The notes under the pieces were generated by a model. That model ran no database searches. It had not been told where the DNA came from and saw only the letters and a program-made list of their open reading frames with translations. From Collimonas pratensis (GTDB taxonomy: Bacteria; Pseudomonadota; Gammaproteobacteria; Burkholderiales; Burkholderiaceae_D), in the NCBI RefSeq assembly GCF_001584185.1, contig NZ_CP013234.1, forward strand, positions 620,001 through 684,000: a stretch of DNA of 64,000 bases, given 5' to 3'. Of this stretch, positions 32,779 through 41,242 are shown one piece after another. Position 1 is the stretch's first letter; the number at the start of each line of letters is the position of its first letter. The translations under genes and the position numbers were made by a program.

Positions 32779-34047
32779 TTAGGAGTGATAGGCAAAGGGA
32801 CTGGCGTCGATGGTTGTAGCCTTGCCGGCGATCAGTTGCGCCAGCAGGCTCGCGCTGCCGTGCGCGAGGGTCCAACCTAGGCTGCCGTGGCCGACGTTCA
32901 GGTACAGCTTCTTCAACGGCGAGGCGCCGACGATGGGCACGCCGCTGGGCGTCGCCGGCCGAAATCCGGTCCATGGCGACAGGGCGGCGCTGTCCGCCAG
33001 GTCGGCGCAGCCGGGAAACAGTTCGCCGACGCCGCGCTTCAGTTCGTCGATGGCGGCGGCCGGGATGCTGCGATCCATGCCGACCAGTTCCACCCTGCCG
33101 GCGACGCGCAGGCGGTCGCCGAGCCTGGCGTAGACGATTTTCTTGGCGAGGTCGGTGATCGATACTTGCGGCGCCGCGGCCTGATGGCTGGCGTCGTGCA
33201 AGGGCACGGTGATGCTGTAACCCTTGAGCGGATACAGCGGCAGCGAGAAGCCGGCCTGGCGCGCAAAGCCGGCGCTGTCGGCGCCGAGCGCCAGCACGAA
33301 GGCTTCGGCTTCGATTTTTTCTGCGCCGGCATGCACTGCGCGCAATGCGCCGTCGCGCATTTCCAGCTTGCCGATGCGTTGCGAATGGGCGAAGCGGAAG
33401 CCTGGCTGTTGCGCCATGGCCGCCACCAGTTGCTGGCAGAATTTGGCGCAGTCGCCGGCTTCTTCGCTCGGCGTGTAGACGCCGCCGACCCAGTCGCGTT
33501 TGGCGCCGGCCAGCGCCGGTTCGATCTGCAGGCAGCGGTCATGGTCGATGATCTCTTGCTGGCAGCCGTGCTGCGCCTGGAATGCGATTTGCCGGCGCGC
33601 GCCTTCCAGGCCCTTGGCGTGGCTGTACAGCACCAGCTTGCCGGCGGTGCGGTGCTGGAAATCGAGCGGGACGGCGGCAGTTAGCTGCCGCAACTGGTCG
33701 CGGCTGAAGGAAGACAGCTGCAGCAGGTCGATAGTGGTCTGGCGCACCCGCTTGCTGTTGCAGGCGCCGAGGAACTTGAGCAGCCAGCGCCATTGCGCCG
33801 TATCCATTTTCGGCCGCAGGGTCAGCGGCGAATCGGCGCTCAACAGGTATTCCGGCCAGTGCGTCCACACCGAGGGATCGGCCAGTGGCGCCACGTAGGA
33901 GTAGCTCAGCTGCGCGCCGTTGCCGAGGCTGGTCTGGCTGCCGGGCTGCGCCGCCGCATCGACCAGGGTCACCGTATGGCCGGCCTCCAGCAGACGGTAG
34001 GCGGAAGTTACGCCGATGATGCCGGCGCCGAGTACGCAGATGTGCAT
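32779..34047 (-). CDS. D-amino-acid dehydrogenase, DadA-like FAD enzyme
   Basis: A 422-residue membrane-associated flavoenzyme that oxidises D-amino acids to 2-oxo or imino acids and passes electrons to quinones. FAD-binding GAGIIGVTSAYRLLEAG follows the start, then SQTSLGNGAQLSYSYVAPLA; the C-terminal FAD contact is WTGFRPATPSGVPIVG. The start MHICVLGAG at 34047 fits the family. It forms an operon with the imine reductase. It is DadA-like, but no alanine racemase is adjacent, so a cyclic or basic D-amino acid is as likely as D-alanine. Confidence 0.9.
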   Translation of the reverse strand: MHICVLGAGIIGVTSAYRLLEAGHTVTLVDAAAQPGSQTSLGNGAQLSYSYVAPLADPSVWTHWPEYLLSADSPLTLRPKMDTAQWRWLLKFLGACNSKRVRQTTIDLLQLSSFSRDQLRQLTAAVPLDFQHRTAGKLVLYSHAKGLEGARRQIAFQAQHGCQQEIIDHDRCLQIEPALAGAKRDWVGGVYTPSEEAGDCAKFCQQLVAAMAQQPGFRFAHSQRIGKLEMRDGALRAVHAGAEKIEAEAFVLALGADSAGFARQAGFSLPLYPLKGYSITVPLHDASHQAAAPQVSITDLAKKIVYARLGDRLRVAGRVELVGMDRSIPAAAIDELKRGVGELFPGCADLADSAALSPWTGFRPATPSGVPIVGASPLKKLYLNVGHGSLGWTLAHGSASLLAQLIAGKATTIDASPFAYHS

Positions 34048-34291
34048 GGGTGCTGTCCTGTTGCGCAAGGTTTGAATGATGTCGCAGGCCGCCGCGCTGT
34101 CGATGCGTAAGGCGCGTTTTGCACTGCAATATTTCCTGGATACTATACGTAGGCGCAGCGCTTCTGTCTCATGCCAATTTGGCATCGCCGTGCAGCATGA
34201 ATTGGCGCAAATCGCCGTCCTTCATCAAATAATAGCGAAATATCAGCATGCCATCGGCGGGACCGGCCGCGCATTGCGGTAGAATGCCGCC

Positions 34292-34616
34292 TGAAGTAAG
34301 CCAAGACAGCCGCTGGCTGGCGCTGCAAGGCGCCGGCGGGAGGAAGGTCCGGACTCCATAGAGCAGGGTGACGGTTAACGGCCGTCCGCCGCGAGGCGAG
34401 GAATAGGGCCACAGAGACGAGCGTATTAAGTTACGGTGAAACGCGGTAACCTCCACCCGGAGCAATCTCAAATAGGCACGCGTTGATGTTGCTCGCGGAG
34501 CGTGCGGGTAGAGAGCTTGAGCGCTGGAGCAATCCAGCGCCTAGAGGAATGGCTGTCATAACGCGAGGGCGCAAGCCTGAACGTCGTAACAGAATCCGGC
34601 CTATCGGCTTACTTCA
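34292..34616 (+). ncRNA. rnpB: RNase P RNA component (class A)
   Basis: Catalytic RNA that removes 5' leaders of tRNA precursors. Closing helix P1 is TGAAGTAAGCC at 34292-34302 paired with GGCTTACTTCA at 34606-34616, an 11-bp perfect match. Conserved regions are GAGGAAGGTCCGGACTCC near 34342-34360 and ACAGAATCCGGCCTATCGGC near 34590-34608. Other universal bases such as GCAAGCCTGAA and ATAGGGCCACAGAGACGAG are present. A TAGAAT box at 34280-34285 sits 7 nt upstream as a -10 element. It lies between the divergent dadA-like gene and the fasciclin gene. Confidence 0.97.
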
Positions 34617-34751
34617 CTTCTTCCGGCAATGCAGTTTTTGCATCGCCATCTTGTTGCATGATTTTTTTTGAATCCGGCGAATCCAGTTTCGGCGCAGTTG
34701 CGTATATCACTGTGCAGGCTCCGAAACTGACTCTCATTCTAAGGAATCATC

Positions 34752-35306
34752 ATGCGCAAACTTACCTATGCTTTGACTTTGTCCGCCGCTTTGATCGCCG
34801 CCAGCGCGGCCCATGCAGAAGACACCGTGATGGTGGGCGGCCAAAGCATGTACCCCAGCAAGGACATCGTCGACAACGCTGTCAATTCGGCCGACCATAC
34901 CACCCTGGTGGCAGCGGTCAAAGCCGCCGGCCTGGTCGATACCCTCAAGGGCAAGGGCCCATTCACTGTCTTCGCGCCAACCAATGCCGCCTTCGCCAAG
35001 CTCCCGGCCGGCACGGTGGAAACCCTGGTCAAGCCTGAAAACAAGGCAACCCTGACCAAGATCCTGACCTACCACGTGGTGCCGGGCCGCTATGGCTATG
35101 CCAAGCTGGAAAGCGAAATCAAGAAGGGCGGCGGCAAGGCTGAACTGGCGACCGCCAGCGGCGGCAAGCTGACTTTCATGCAGAATGGGCCTCATAACAT
35201 CTACGTGGTCGACGACGGCGGCCATATTGCCAACATCAGCACCTATGACGTCAATCAGTCGAACGGCGTGATCAACGTCATCGATACCGTGCTGCTGCCT
35301 AAATAG
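34752..35306 (+). CDS. Secreted fasciclin (FAS1)-domain protein
   Basis: A 184-residue exported protein. Signal peptide about 1-22 (LSAALIAASAAHA), then one FAS1 domain about 45-183 with the two family boxes GPFTVFAPTNAAFAKLP and YHVVPGRY, closing with NGVINVIDTVLLPK. FAS1 domains mediate adhesion or matrix contact; single-domain secreted forms are common in proteobacteria without a fixed role. It is followed by a strong terminator, so it is probably monocistronic. Confidence 0.93.
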   Translation: MRKLTYALTLSAALIAASAAHAEDTVMVGGQSMYPSKDIVDNAVNSADHTTLVAAVKAAGLVDTLKGKGPFTVFAPTNAAFAKLPAGTVETLVKPENKATLTKILTYHVVPGRYGYAKLESEIKKGGGKAELATASGGKLTFMQNGPHNIYVVDDGGHIANISTYDVNQSNGVINVIDTVLLPK

Positions 35307-35352
35307 GCAAGGCGGAGCGGCCGGATTCAAACGTTTTCAGTGGCAGCGAGTT

Positions 35353-35384
35353 GGGCGACGGCATTCTCCCCGTCGCCCTTTTTT
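35353..35384 (+). terminator. Rho-independent terminator after the fasciclin gene
   Basis: GGGCGACGG (35353-35361), loop CATTCTCC, CCGTCGCCC (35370-35378), then six T. Confidence 0.92.
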
Positions 35385-35402
35385 CGTCCAAACGGGTTGG
35401 GT

Positions 35403-35422
35403 GACGTTTACGTTAACGTCAA
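35403..35422. promoter_or_regulatory. LiuR-like operator before the branched-chain acyl-CoA operon
   Basis: The palindromic stretch GACGTTTACGTTAACGTC lies 80 nt upstream of the acyl-CoA dehydrogenase start. Its part TTTACGTTAACGTCAA is similar, from memory, to operators of LiuR, the MerR-type regulator of leucine/valine catabolism in proteobacteria. It also contains two abutting GTWWAC sites (GTTTAC 35406-35411, GTTAAC 35412-35417). No liuR gene is in the window. Confidence 0.5.
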
Positions 35423-35499
35423 TTATTGCTATTCTGCTGGGATATAAATTGCCGTCAGCAGCAATCACTGCCCCTTATTCGCTTTGGAGAGAGACCACC

Positions 35500-36660
35500 A
35501 TGGATTTTGAATTATCAGAAGATCAACGCGCATTCCAGCAGACCGCGCGTGATTTCGCCGCAGGAGAACTGGCGCCGCATGCGGCCAAATGGGACGCCGA
35601 AGCGATTTTCCCGGTCGATGTCATCGCCAAGGCTGGCGAACTCGGCTTTTGCGGCTTGTACACGCCGGAAGAAGTGGGCGGCCTGGGTTTGTCGCGGCTT
35701 GACGCAACCATCGTGTTCGAGGAACTGGCGCGCGGCTGCACGTCGACTACCGCCTACCTGACGATTCACAACATGGTGAGCTGGATGATCGCCAACTGGG
35801 CGACGCCGGCCGTGAAAGACGCCTGGTGCGGCAAGCTGGCGGTCGGTCAGAAACTCGGTTCTTACTGCCTGACTGAACCCGGTTCAGGTTCCGATGCCGC
35901 CTCGCTGAAAACCAGCGCCGTGCTGACCGACGGCTACTACGTCATCAACGGTTCCAAGGCATTTATTTCCGGCGCGGGTTCCACCGATGTGCTGGTGCTG
36001 ATGGCGCGCACCGGCGCCGGCGGCGCGCATGGCGTCTCGGCCTTTGTCGTGCCGGCCGATGCGCCGGGCATCAGCTATGGCCGCAAGGAAGAAAAAATGG
36101 GCTGGAACAGCCAGCCGACCCGCACCATCAGCTTCGACAATGTACGGATTCCTGCCGACCACTTGCTGGGACAGGAGGGCGAAGGCTTCCGGCTGGCGAT
36201 GCGCGGCCTGGACGGCGGCCGCATCAACATCGCGACTTGCTCGGTCGGTACCGCCCAGGCGGCGCTGGATGCGGCGCATGCCTACATGAGCGAGCGCCGC
36301 CAGTTCAACCGGCCGCTGTCGGATTTCCAGGCGCTGCAATTCAAGCTGGCCGACATGCAGACCGAACTGGTCGCAGCGCGCCAAATGGTGCGCCTGGCCG
36401 CTTGTAAGCTGGATGCCAAGGATCCCAACGCCACCACGTATTGCGCAATGGCGAAACGCTTCGCCACCGACATCGGCTTCCAGATCTGCAATGAAGCGCT
36501 GCAGATCCATGGCGGTTATGGCTATATCCGCGAGTATCCGCTGGAGCGCCATTTCCGCGACGTCCGCGTGCACCAGATCCTGGAAGGCACCAACGAAATC
36601 ATGCGCGTGATTATCGCCCGCCAGTTGCTGGGCAATGCATCCAACGAGGACATCCGATGA
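35500..36660 (+). CDS. Acyl-CoA dehydrogenase, probably isobutyryl-CoA dehydrogenase
   Basis: A 386-residue FAD-dependent short-form acyl-CoA dehydrogenase. FAD-contact segment YCLTEPGSGSDAASLKTSAV, substrate region EEKMGWNSQPTRTISFDNVR and catalytic-type Glu362 in HQILEGTNEIM. The end RHFRDVRVHQILEGTNEIM and the neighbours (enoyl-CoA hydratase, 3-hydroxyisobutyryl-CoA hydrolase-like) point to valine breakdown: isobutyryl-CoA to methacrylyl-CoA. ATG 35500 has GGAGAG upstream; an ATG-less extension to 35401 is not credible. Overlaps the next gene by ATGA. Confidence 0.9.
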   Translation: MDFELSEDQRAFQQTARDFAAGELAPHAAKWDAEAIFPVDVIAKAGELGFCGLYTPEEVGGLGLSRLDATIVFEELARGCTSTTAYLTIHNMVSWMIANWATPAVKDAWCGKLAVGQKLGSYCLTEPGSGSDAASLKTSAVLTDGYYVINGSKAFISGAGSTDVLVLMARTGAGGAHGVSAFVVPADAPGISYGRKEEKMGWNSQPTRTISFDNVRIPADHLLGQEGEGFRLAMRGLDGGRINIATCSVGTAQAALDAAHAYMSERRQFNRPLSDFQALQFKLADMQTELVAARQMVRLAACKLDAKDPNATTYCAMAKRFATDIGFQICNEALQIHGGYGYIREYPLERHFRDVRVHQILEGTNEIMRVIIARQLLGNASNEDIR

Positions 36661-37457
36661 GCAATTCTTACAGCGACGCGAGCTACACCAACCTGCGCCT
36701 GGAAATCATTGGCCACACGGCCGTGGTGACCATGGCCAATCCGCCGGCCAACACCTGGACCGGCGACGCCCTGCGCGACCTGACCCGGCTGGTGCAAGCG
36801 CTGAATGCCGACAACAACATCTACAGCCTGGTGCTCACCGGCGAAGGCGAGAAATTCTTTAGCGCCGGCGCCGACCTGAAACTGTTTGCCGATGGCGACA
36901 AGGTCATGGCGCGCGAGATGGCGCGCCGTTTCGGCGAAGCATTCGAAACCTTGTCGGCCTTCCGCGGCGTCTCGATTGCCGCCATCAACGGCTACGCCAT
37001 GGGCGGCGGCCTGGAATGCGCGCTGGCCTGCGATCTGCGCATCGCCGAGGAGCAGGCGCAGATGGCGCTGCCGGAAGCGGCGGTCGGCTTGCTGCCTTGC
37101 GCCGGCGGCACCCAGAACCTGCCCTGGCTGGTGGGCGAAGGCTGGGCCAAGCGCATGATCTTGTGCGGCGAGCGCGTCAATGCTGAAACCGCATTGCGTA
37201 TCGGCCTGGTGGAAGAGCTGGTGAAAAAAGGCGAAGGCCGCCAGCGCGCACTGGCGCTGGCCGAGCAGGTGGCGCGCCAGAGTCCGTCCAGCGTCAGCGC
37301 TTGCAAGAAATTGATCCAGGGCGCGCGCGCCAACCCGCTGGCCACGTTGCTGCCGGTGGAGCGCGAGCTGTTCCTCGATCTGTTCGATACCAAGGACCAG
37401 AAGGAGGGCGTCAACGCCTTCCTGCAAAAACGTCCGCCTGTCTGGAGCAATGAATAA
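36657..37457 (+). CDS. Enoyl-CoA hydratase
   Basis: A 266-residue crotonase, coupled to the dehydrogenase by an ATGA overlap. Oxyanion-hole segments are FFSAGADLKLFADGD and NGYAMGGGLECALACDLRIA, and the catalytic-type glutamates lie in GLECALA and LPEAAVGLLP. In the valine route it would hydrate methacrylyl-CoA to 3-hydroxyisobutyryl-CoA. A more general fatty-acid role is possible. Confidence 0.9.
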   Translation: MSNSYSDASYTNLRLEIIGHTAVVTMANPPANTWTGDALRDLTRLVQALNADNNIYSLVLTGEGEKFFSAGADLKLFADGDKVMAREMARRFGEAFETLSAFRGVSIAAINGYAMGGGLECALACDLRIAEEQAQMALPEAAVGLLPCAGGTQNLPWLVGEGWAKRMILCGERVNAETALRIGLVEELVKKGEGRQRALALAEQVARQSPSSVSACKKLIQGARANPLATLLPVERELFLDLFDTKDQKEGVNAFLQKRPPVWSNE

Positions 37458-38617
37458 TGAATGATGCAGTGAAGAGCGCGGCGCCGGCCTTGTTTGAAGA
37501 ACTGAGCGCAGCCAACGGCAAGCGCATCGGCGTCGCTACCCTGAATGTCGAAAAGACCCTGAACGCGATCTCGCTGGAAATGGTCGACCTGCTCGATGCG
37601 CAATTGCGCACCTGGGCCAACGACCCGCAGATCGCCGTGGTGCTGCTGCAGGCGGCCGGCGAAAAGGCTTTCTGCGCCGGCGGCGACCTGCAGGGTTTGT
37701 ACCGCACCATGCTGGACCAGCATGCATCCGGCCAGAGCGCGGACATCAAGAGTAATCCCTACGCCTGCGATTTCTTCGAGCGCGAATATCGTCTCGACTA
37801 CCTGATTCATACCTATCCCAAGCCGATGCTGGCCTGGGCCCACGGCATCGTGATGGGCGGCGGCATCGGCCTGATGGCTGGCGCCAGCCATCGCGTGGTG
37901 ACCGAAAAGTCGCGCCTGGCGATGCCTGAAATTACGATAGGTTTGTACCCGGATGTCGGTGGCACCTGGTTCCTGAACCGCATGCCGGGGCAGCTGGGTC
38001 TGTTCCTGGCGCTGACTGGCGCCTCCTTCGGCGCGGCCGACGCCATCTTCGCTCGCCTCGCGGATTATCAGCTGGAGCACGGCCAGAAGCAGGCGCTGCT
38101 GGCCACCTTGCTGGAGCAGCCGTGGGACGGCAAGCAGGACGATGTGCTGCTGACGCGGGCCTTGCTGGCGGCAGAGCAGCAGTCAAAGTCGGCATTCGCT
38201 GCTGCGCCAACGCCGTTGCGCCAGCGTTTCGAATTGATACATCAGTTGTGCAGCGCGCCGACGCTGGATGAAGTGGTGCACAACATCGTTAGCCTGCAGA
38301 CCGACGACACCTGGCTGCAAAGAGGTATCGCCACGCTGGTCGCCGGCAGTCCGGCTTCGGCGTGGCTGTCGCACGCGTTGCAAAAGCGCGCGCTGCACAT
38401 GTCGCTGGCTGAAGTGTTCCGGCTGGAATATGTGGTGTCGCTGCATTGCGCCGCCCGCACCGATTTTGCCGAAGGCATACGGGCGCTGATCATCGACAAG
38501 GACCGCCAGCCGAAATGGCAGCCTGCCACACTTGCGCAAGTCAGCAAGGACTGGGGCAACGGCTTTTTCGACGACCCATGGCCAGAGAAAGATCACCCGC
38601 TGGCGGATTTGGGTTAA
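37457..38617 (+). CDS. 3-hydroxyisobutyryl-CoA hydrolase-like protein
   Basis: A 386-residue crotonase-superfamily protein of the HIBYL-CoA hydrolase branch, which releases 3-hydroxyisobutyrate in valine breakdown. Markers are FCAGGDLQGLYR, GIVMGGGIGLMAGASHRVVT, and MPEITIGLYPDVGGTWFLNR, plus the long C-terminal region typical of this branch and ending KDHPLADLG. Its ATG overlaps the previous stop by 1 nt (TAATG). mmsB and mmsA, needed for the next steps, are not in the window. Confidence 0.9.
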   Translation: MNDAVKSAAPALFEELSAANGKRIGVATLNVEKTLNAISLEMVDLLDAQLRTWANDPQIAVVLLQAAGEKAFCAGGDLQGLYRTMLDQHASGQSADIKSNPYACDFFEREYRLDYLIHTYPKPMLAWAHGIVMGGGIGLMAGASHRVVTEKSRLAMPEITIGLYPDVGGTWFLNRMPGQLGLFLALTGASFGAADAIFARLADYQLEHGQKQALLATLLEQPWDGKQDDVLLTRALLAAEQQSKSAFAAAPTPLRQRFELIHQLCSAPTLDEVVHNIVSLQTDDTWLQRGIATLVAGSPASAWLSHALQKRALHMSLAEVFRLEYVVSLHCAARTDFAEGIRALIIDKDRQPKWQPATLAQVSKDWGNGFFDDPWPEKDHPLADLG

Positions 38618-38686
38618 GGTTGATTGCCTGGACGGCCTTGGCCAAGGCCGTCCTATCCTGTTTCATTTTTCCGACCGGGAGTGACG

Positions 38687-39136
38687 ATGCAACGACGCAG
38701 CATCCTGTGGACCATGTTTTCTTCGATCGGCGCGGCTTCCGTGCTGGCGGCGACTGCCAAGCCGGCACATGCCGCCGCTGTTGATAAAGCCAAGGTCGCC
38801 TATCACTTGAGCGAGCAGGGGCGGGTTGCCTTCGTGCTCGGCAATATCCAGAGCCATTTCGAAGGCATGGGCGGCCCGGACAAGGTGAAAATCGTACTGG
38901 TGATACACGGCGCGGCGCTCAGGGCATTTCACGCCGGCGAGGCCAGCCAGGAATTCAGCGCCCAGGTCGCCCAGGTGGCCAAAACCGGCCTGGAGATGAA
39001 CGCCTGCATCAACACCATGAAAGCGCAGAAAGTCGAGCTGAAAGACCTGTTGCCGGGTTTTGGCGTGGCGGACAAGGGTGCGGTGGTGATGCTGGCAGAC
39101 CTGCAATCGCAGGGCTACGCCTATTTGCGGCCTTGA
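38687..39136 (+). CDS. Exported DsrE-family protein
   Basis: A 149-residue protein with an N-terminal export signal (MQRRSILWTMFSSIGAASVL, ending in HAA near 29); the RRS start suggests a possible Tat signal, though a full motif is not clear. The mature part is a DsrE/DsrF-like fold: KVKIVLVIHGAALRAF and GLEMNACINTMKAQ with one cysteine at the usual helix. Such periplasmic DsrE-like proteins are of unknown role, perhaps sulfur handling. Confidence 0.82.
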   Translation: MQRRSILWTMFSSIGAASVLAATAKPAHAAAVDKAKVAYHLSEQGRVAFVLGNIQSHFEGMGGPDKVKIVLVIHGAALRAFHAGEASQEFSAQVAQVAKTGLEMNACINTMKAQKVELKDLLPGFGVADKGAVVMLADLQSQGYAYLRP

Positions 39137-39495
39137 GGCTGCTCCCTTTCTTGGCGGAATCGATAGGCATGCCGCTGGCCGGCAAAAAATCGACTCTGAC
39201 CCTAATTGTTTTAAGGTATAAAGGAAAGTGTTGTCAATTTGCCTCGTGAACCTTGTTCCGGTCCTGGCAGATATACTGGTTTTCGCATATAGCGACTATC
39301 AGAAACCGCTTATTGCGGGGCGGGCGGGGTGCCAGCCTGGGGCTGGCTGTATGGCTTGAAAGCGGGGTTTGAGGGGTATTTGCGGGGCTGTTTCGAGGGA
39401 TTTGATTCTCCTTGATAACAAGTTCCTTTAGCCCTTATACTTCAAAGGTTTTAGCTTGTGCGTACAGGCAACATGCTTGATGTCGGTGGTGCATC
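39137..39495. other. 359-nt spacer with the promoter of the cytochrome oxidase region
   Basis: No gene seen. It contains GCGGGGCGGGCGGGG-like G-rich stretches at 39310-39390 and a good sigma70-type promoter at 39412-39441. Confidence 0.7.
39412..39441 (+). promoter_or_regulatory. Likely sigma70 promoter for DUF2244 and the cox genes
   Basis: TTGATA (39412-39417) and TATACT (39436-39441) with an 18-nt spacer, 54 nt upstream of the DUF2244 start. No other clear promoter is seen before coxB, so it probably serves both. Confidence 0.6.
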
Positions 39496-39951
39496 ATGAT
39501 TAAGCGGGAATGGGACTTGAGGCGTAACTGCGCTATCGCGCCGCGCCAGCTTGGTTTTTTCTACGTAATCCTCTGTGCGACCTCGATGGCCGTGGCGATA
39601 GCTTTTACCTTGCGCGGCGCCTGGTTCGTATTACTGTTCGCGGTATTGGAAATGTCGGCGGTGGCTATCGCGTTTCTGATTTACGCGCGCCACGCTACGG
39701 ACCGCGAGCATATTGCGATGCTGGACGACTATCTGCTTGTAGAACTGATACAGGCGCAGGAAATTCGACAATTTAAACTGGATTTGCGTTCCATCCGGAT
39801 TGCAGTGCAGGAGACAAGCAAGGGTCTCATCGGCCTGGAAGCACTTGGCACACGGGTAGAAGTAGGCCAGTTTTTGACGGAATGGAAGCGGCGTGAGTTT
39901 GTGCGAGAGCTGAAGCAGGAGATACAGCGCAGATCATTGCCTGGTGCTTGA
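39496..39951 (+). CDS. DUF2244 membrane protein
   Basis: A 151-residue protein with two membrane helices close together (about 20-38 and 44-62: AIAFTLRGAWFVLLFAVLEM) followed by a cytosolic domain (DDYLLVELIQAQEIRQFKLD). DUF2244 genes commonly stand just before coxB in beta- and alphaproteobacteria, which implies a link with oxidase assembly, but the role is unknown. coxB starts 33 nt downstream. Confidence 0.88.
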   Translation: MIKREWDLRRNCAIAPRQLGFFYVILCATSMAVAIAFTLRGAWFVLLFAVLEMSAVAIAFLIYARHATDREHIAMLDDYLLVELIQAQEIRQFKLDLRSIRIAVQETSKGLIGLEALGTRVEVGQFLTEWKRREFVRELKQEIQRRSLPGA

Positions 39952-39984
39952 TAAAATTATAATTTTTGGGCTTTTGAGGAAATC

Positions 39985-41157
39985 ATGGAATATGCGAAGC
40001 GCCTTACATCGTTGACGCTCGGTGCGTCGCTCCTGGCGGCAGCAATGCCTTCATGGGCGGTGGTCGATAGTCCGGGTGGTCCTAAAGTACTCGGGATGAA
40101 CTTTCAGCCGCCAGTCACCGAAATTGCACAGCAAATCTACGATCTGCACAATTTGATGCTGATCATCTGCCTGGTGATTTTCCTGGCGGTTTTCGGGGTG
40201 ATGTTCTATTCCATCCTGAAGCACCGCAAGTCGCTGGGCGCCAAATCGGCCAGTTTCCATGAAAGCACTGGCGTCGAAATCGCCTGGACCGTGATTCCTT
40301 TCCTGATCGTCATCGGCATGGCTTTGCCGGCCACCAAGACGGTGGTGGCGATGAAAGACACCTCCAATGCCGACATCACCATCAAGGTCACCGGCATGCA
40401 ATGGAAATGGGGCTATGACTACCTCAACGGCGATGGCGCCGGCATTTCCTTCCTCTCCAACCTCTCCACCCCGCACGAACAGGTAGTCGACTCGACCAAG
40501 GTCAAGAACGACAACTACCTGATCGAAGTCGACAATCCGATGGTGGTGCCGGTCAACAAGAAGATCCGCATCATCACTACCGCCAACGACGTTATCCACT
40601 CCTGGACCGTGCAGGCTTTCGGCGTCAAGCAGGATGCGATTCCCGGTTTTGTGCGCGACACCTGGTTCAAGGCCGAAAAGGTCGGCGTCTACCGCGGCCA
40701 GTGCGTTGAGCTGTGCGGTAAGGACCACGCCTTCATGCCTATCGTCGTCAACGTCCTCAGCGATGCTGATTACAAGGCCTGGGTCGACGGCAAGAAAAAG
40801 GAAATGGCTGCGCAGGCAGACGACCCGAGCAAGACCTGGACCATCGACGAACTGAAACAGCGCGGCGAAAAAGTCTACACCGCCAATTGCGCGGCCTGCC
40901 ACCAGGCTAACGGCAAGGGCGTCCCCGGCGCCTTCCCGCCGCTGGATGGCGACCCGATCGTGAACGGTCCGCGTGCGGCCCAGATCAACGTCGTGTTGAA
41001 CGGCAAGATCGACGGCGCGCTGCAAATGCCAGCCTGGAAAGCCGTGTTGTCGGATACCGAAATTGCTGCGGTGATTACCTATACCCGTAACAACTGGTCC
41101 AACAAGGCACAAGAAAATATTGTCCAACCGGCAGAAGTGCTGGCTGCGCGTAAATAA
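39985..41157 (+). CDS. coxB: Cytochrome c oxidase subunit II with fused cytochrome c domain
   Basis: Subunit II receives electrons from cytochrome c through the CuA centre. In 390 residues: signal peptide 1-25 (ending PSWA), two membrane helices about 50-110, the CuA cupredoxin domain with Cys240, Glu242, Cys244, His248 and Met251 in CVELCGKDHAFM, and a C-terminal cytochrome c domain with CAACHQANGKG. The fused heme c makes this a caa3-type subunit II. coxA follows after 85 nt containing a hairpin. Confidence 0.97.
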   Translation: MEYAKRLTSLTLGASLLAAAMPSWAVVDSPGGPKVLGMNFQPPVTEIAQQIYDLHNLMLIICLVIFLAVFGVMFYSILKHRKSLGAKSASFHESTGVEIAWTVIPFLIVIGMALPATKTVVAMKDTSNADITIKVTGMQWKWGYDYLNGDGAGISFLSNLSTPHEQVVDSTKVKNDNYLIEVDNPMVVPVNKKIRIITTANDVIHSWTVQAFGVKQDAIPGFVRDTWFKAEKVGVYRGQCVELCGKDHAFMPIVVNVLSDADYKAWVDGKKKEMAAQADDPSKTWTIDELKQRGEKVYTANCAACHQANGKGVPGAFPPLDGDPIVNGPRAAQINVVLNGKIDGALQMPAWKAVLSDTEIAAVITYTRNNWSNKAQENIVQPAEVLAARK

Positions 41158-41165
41158 AACTTTTG

Positions 41166-41220
41166 GGGGACAGAGTTTATGAGTCAGCAAGCGAAGCTTG
41201 TGACGAATTACTCTGTCCTC
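41166..41220. repeat. Hairpin-forming palindrome between coxB and coxA
   Basis: GGGGACAGAGT (41166-41176) pairs with ACTCTGTCCTC (41210-41220) with one mismatch, and inside it GTCA-G-CAAGC-GAA-GCTTG-TGAC forms a second stem. GGGGACAGAGT ends are typical of REP-like repeats linked with RAYT transposases. In the mRNA it would form a stable two-part stem ahead of coxA. Confidence 0.75.
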
Positions 41221-41242
41221 CACTGAAATCCAGGAGATTGAG

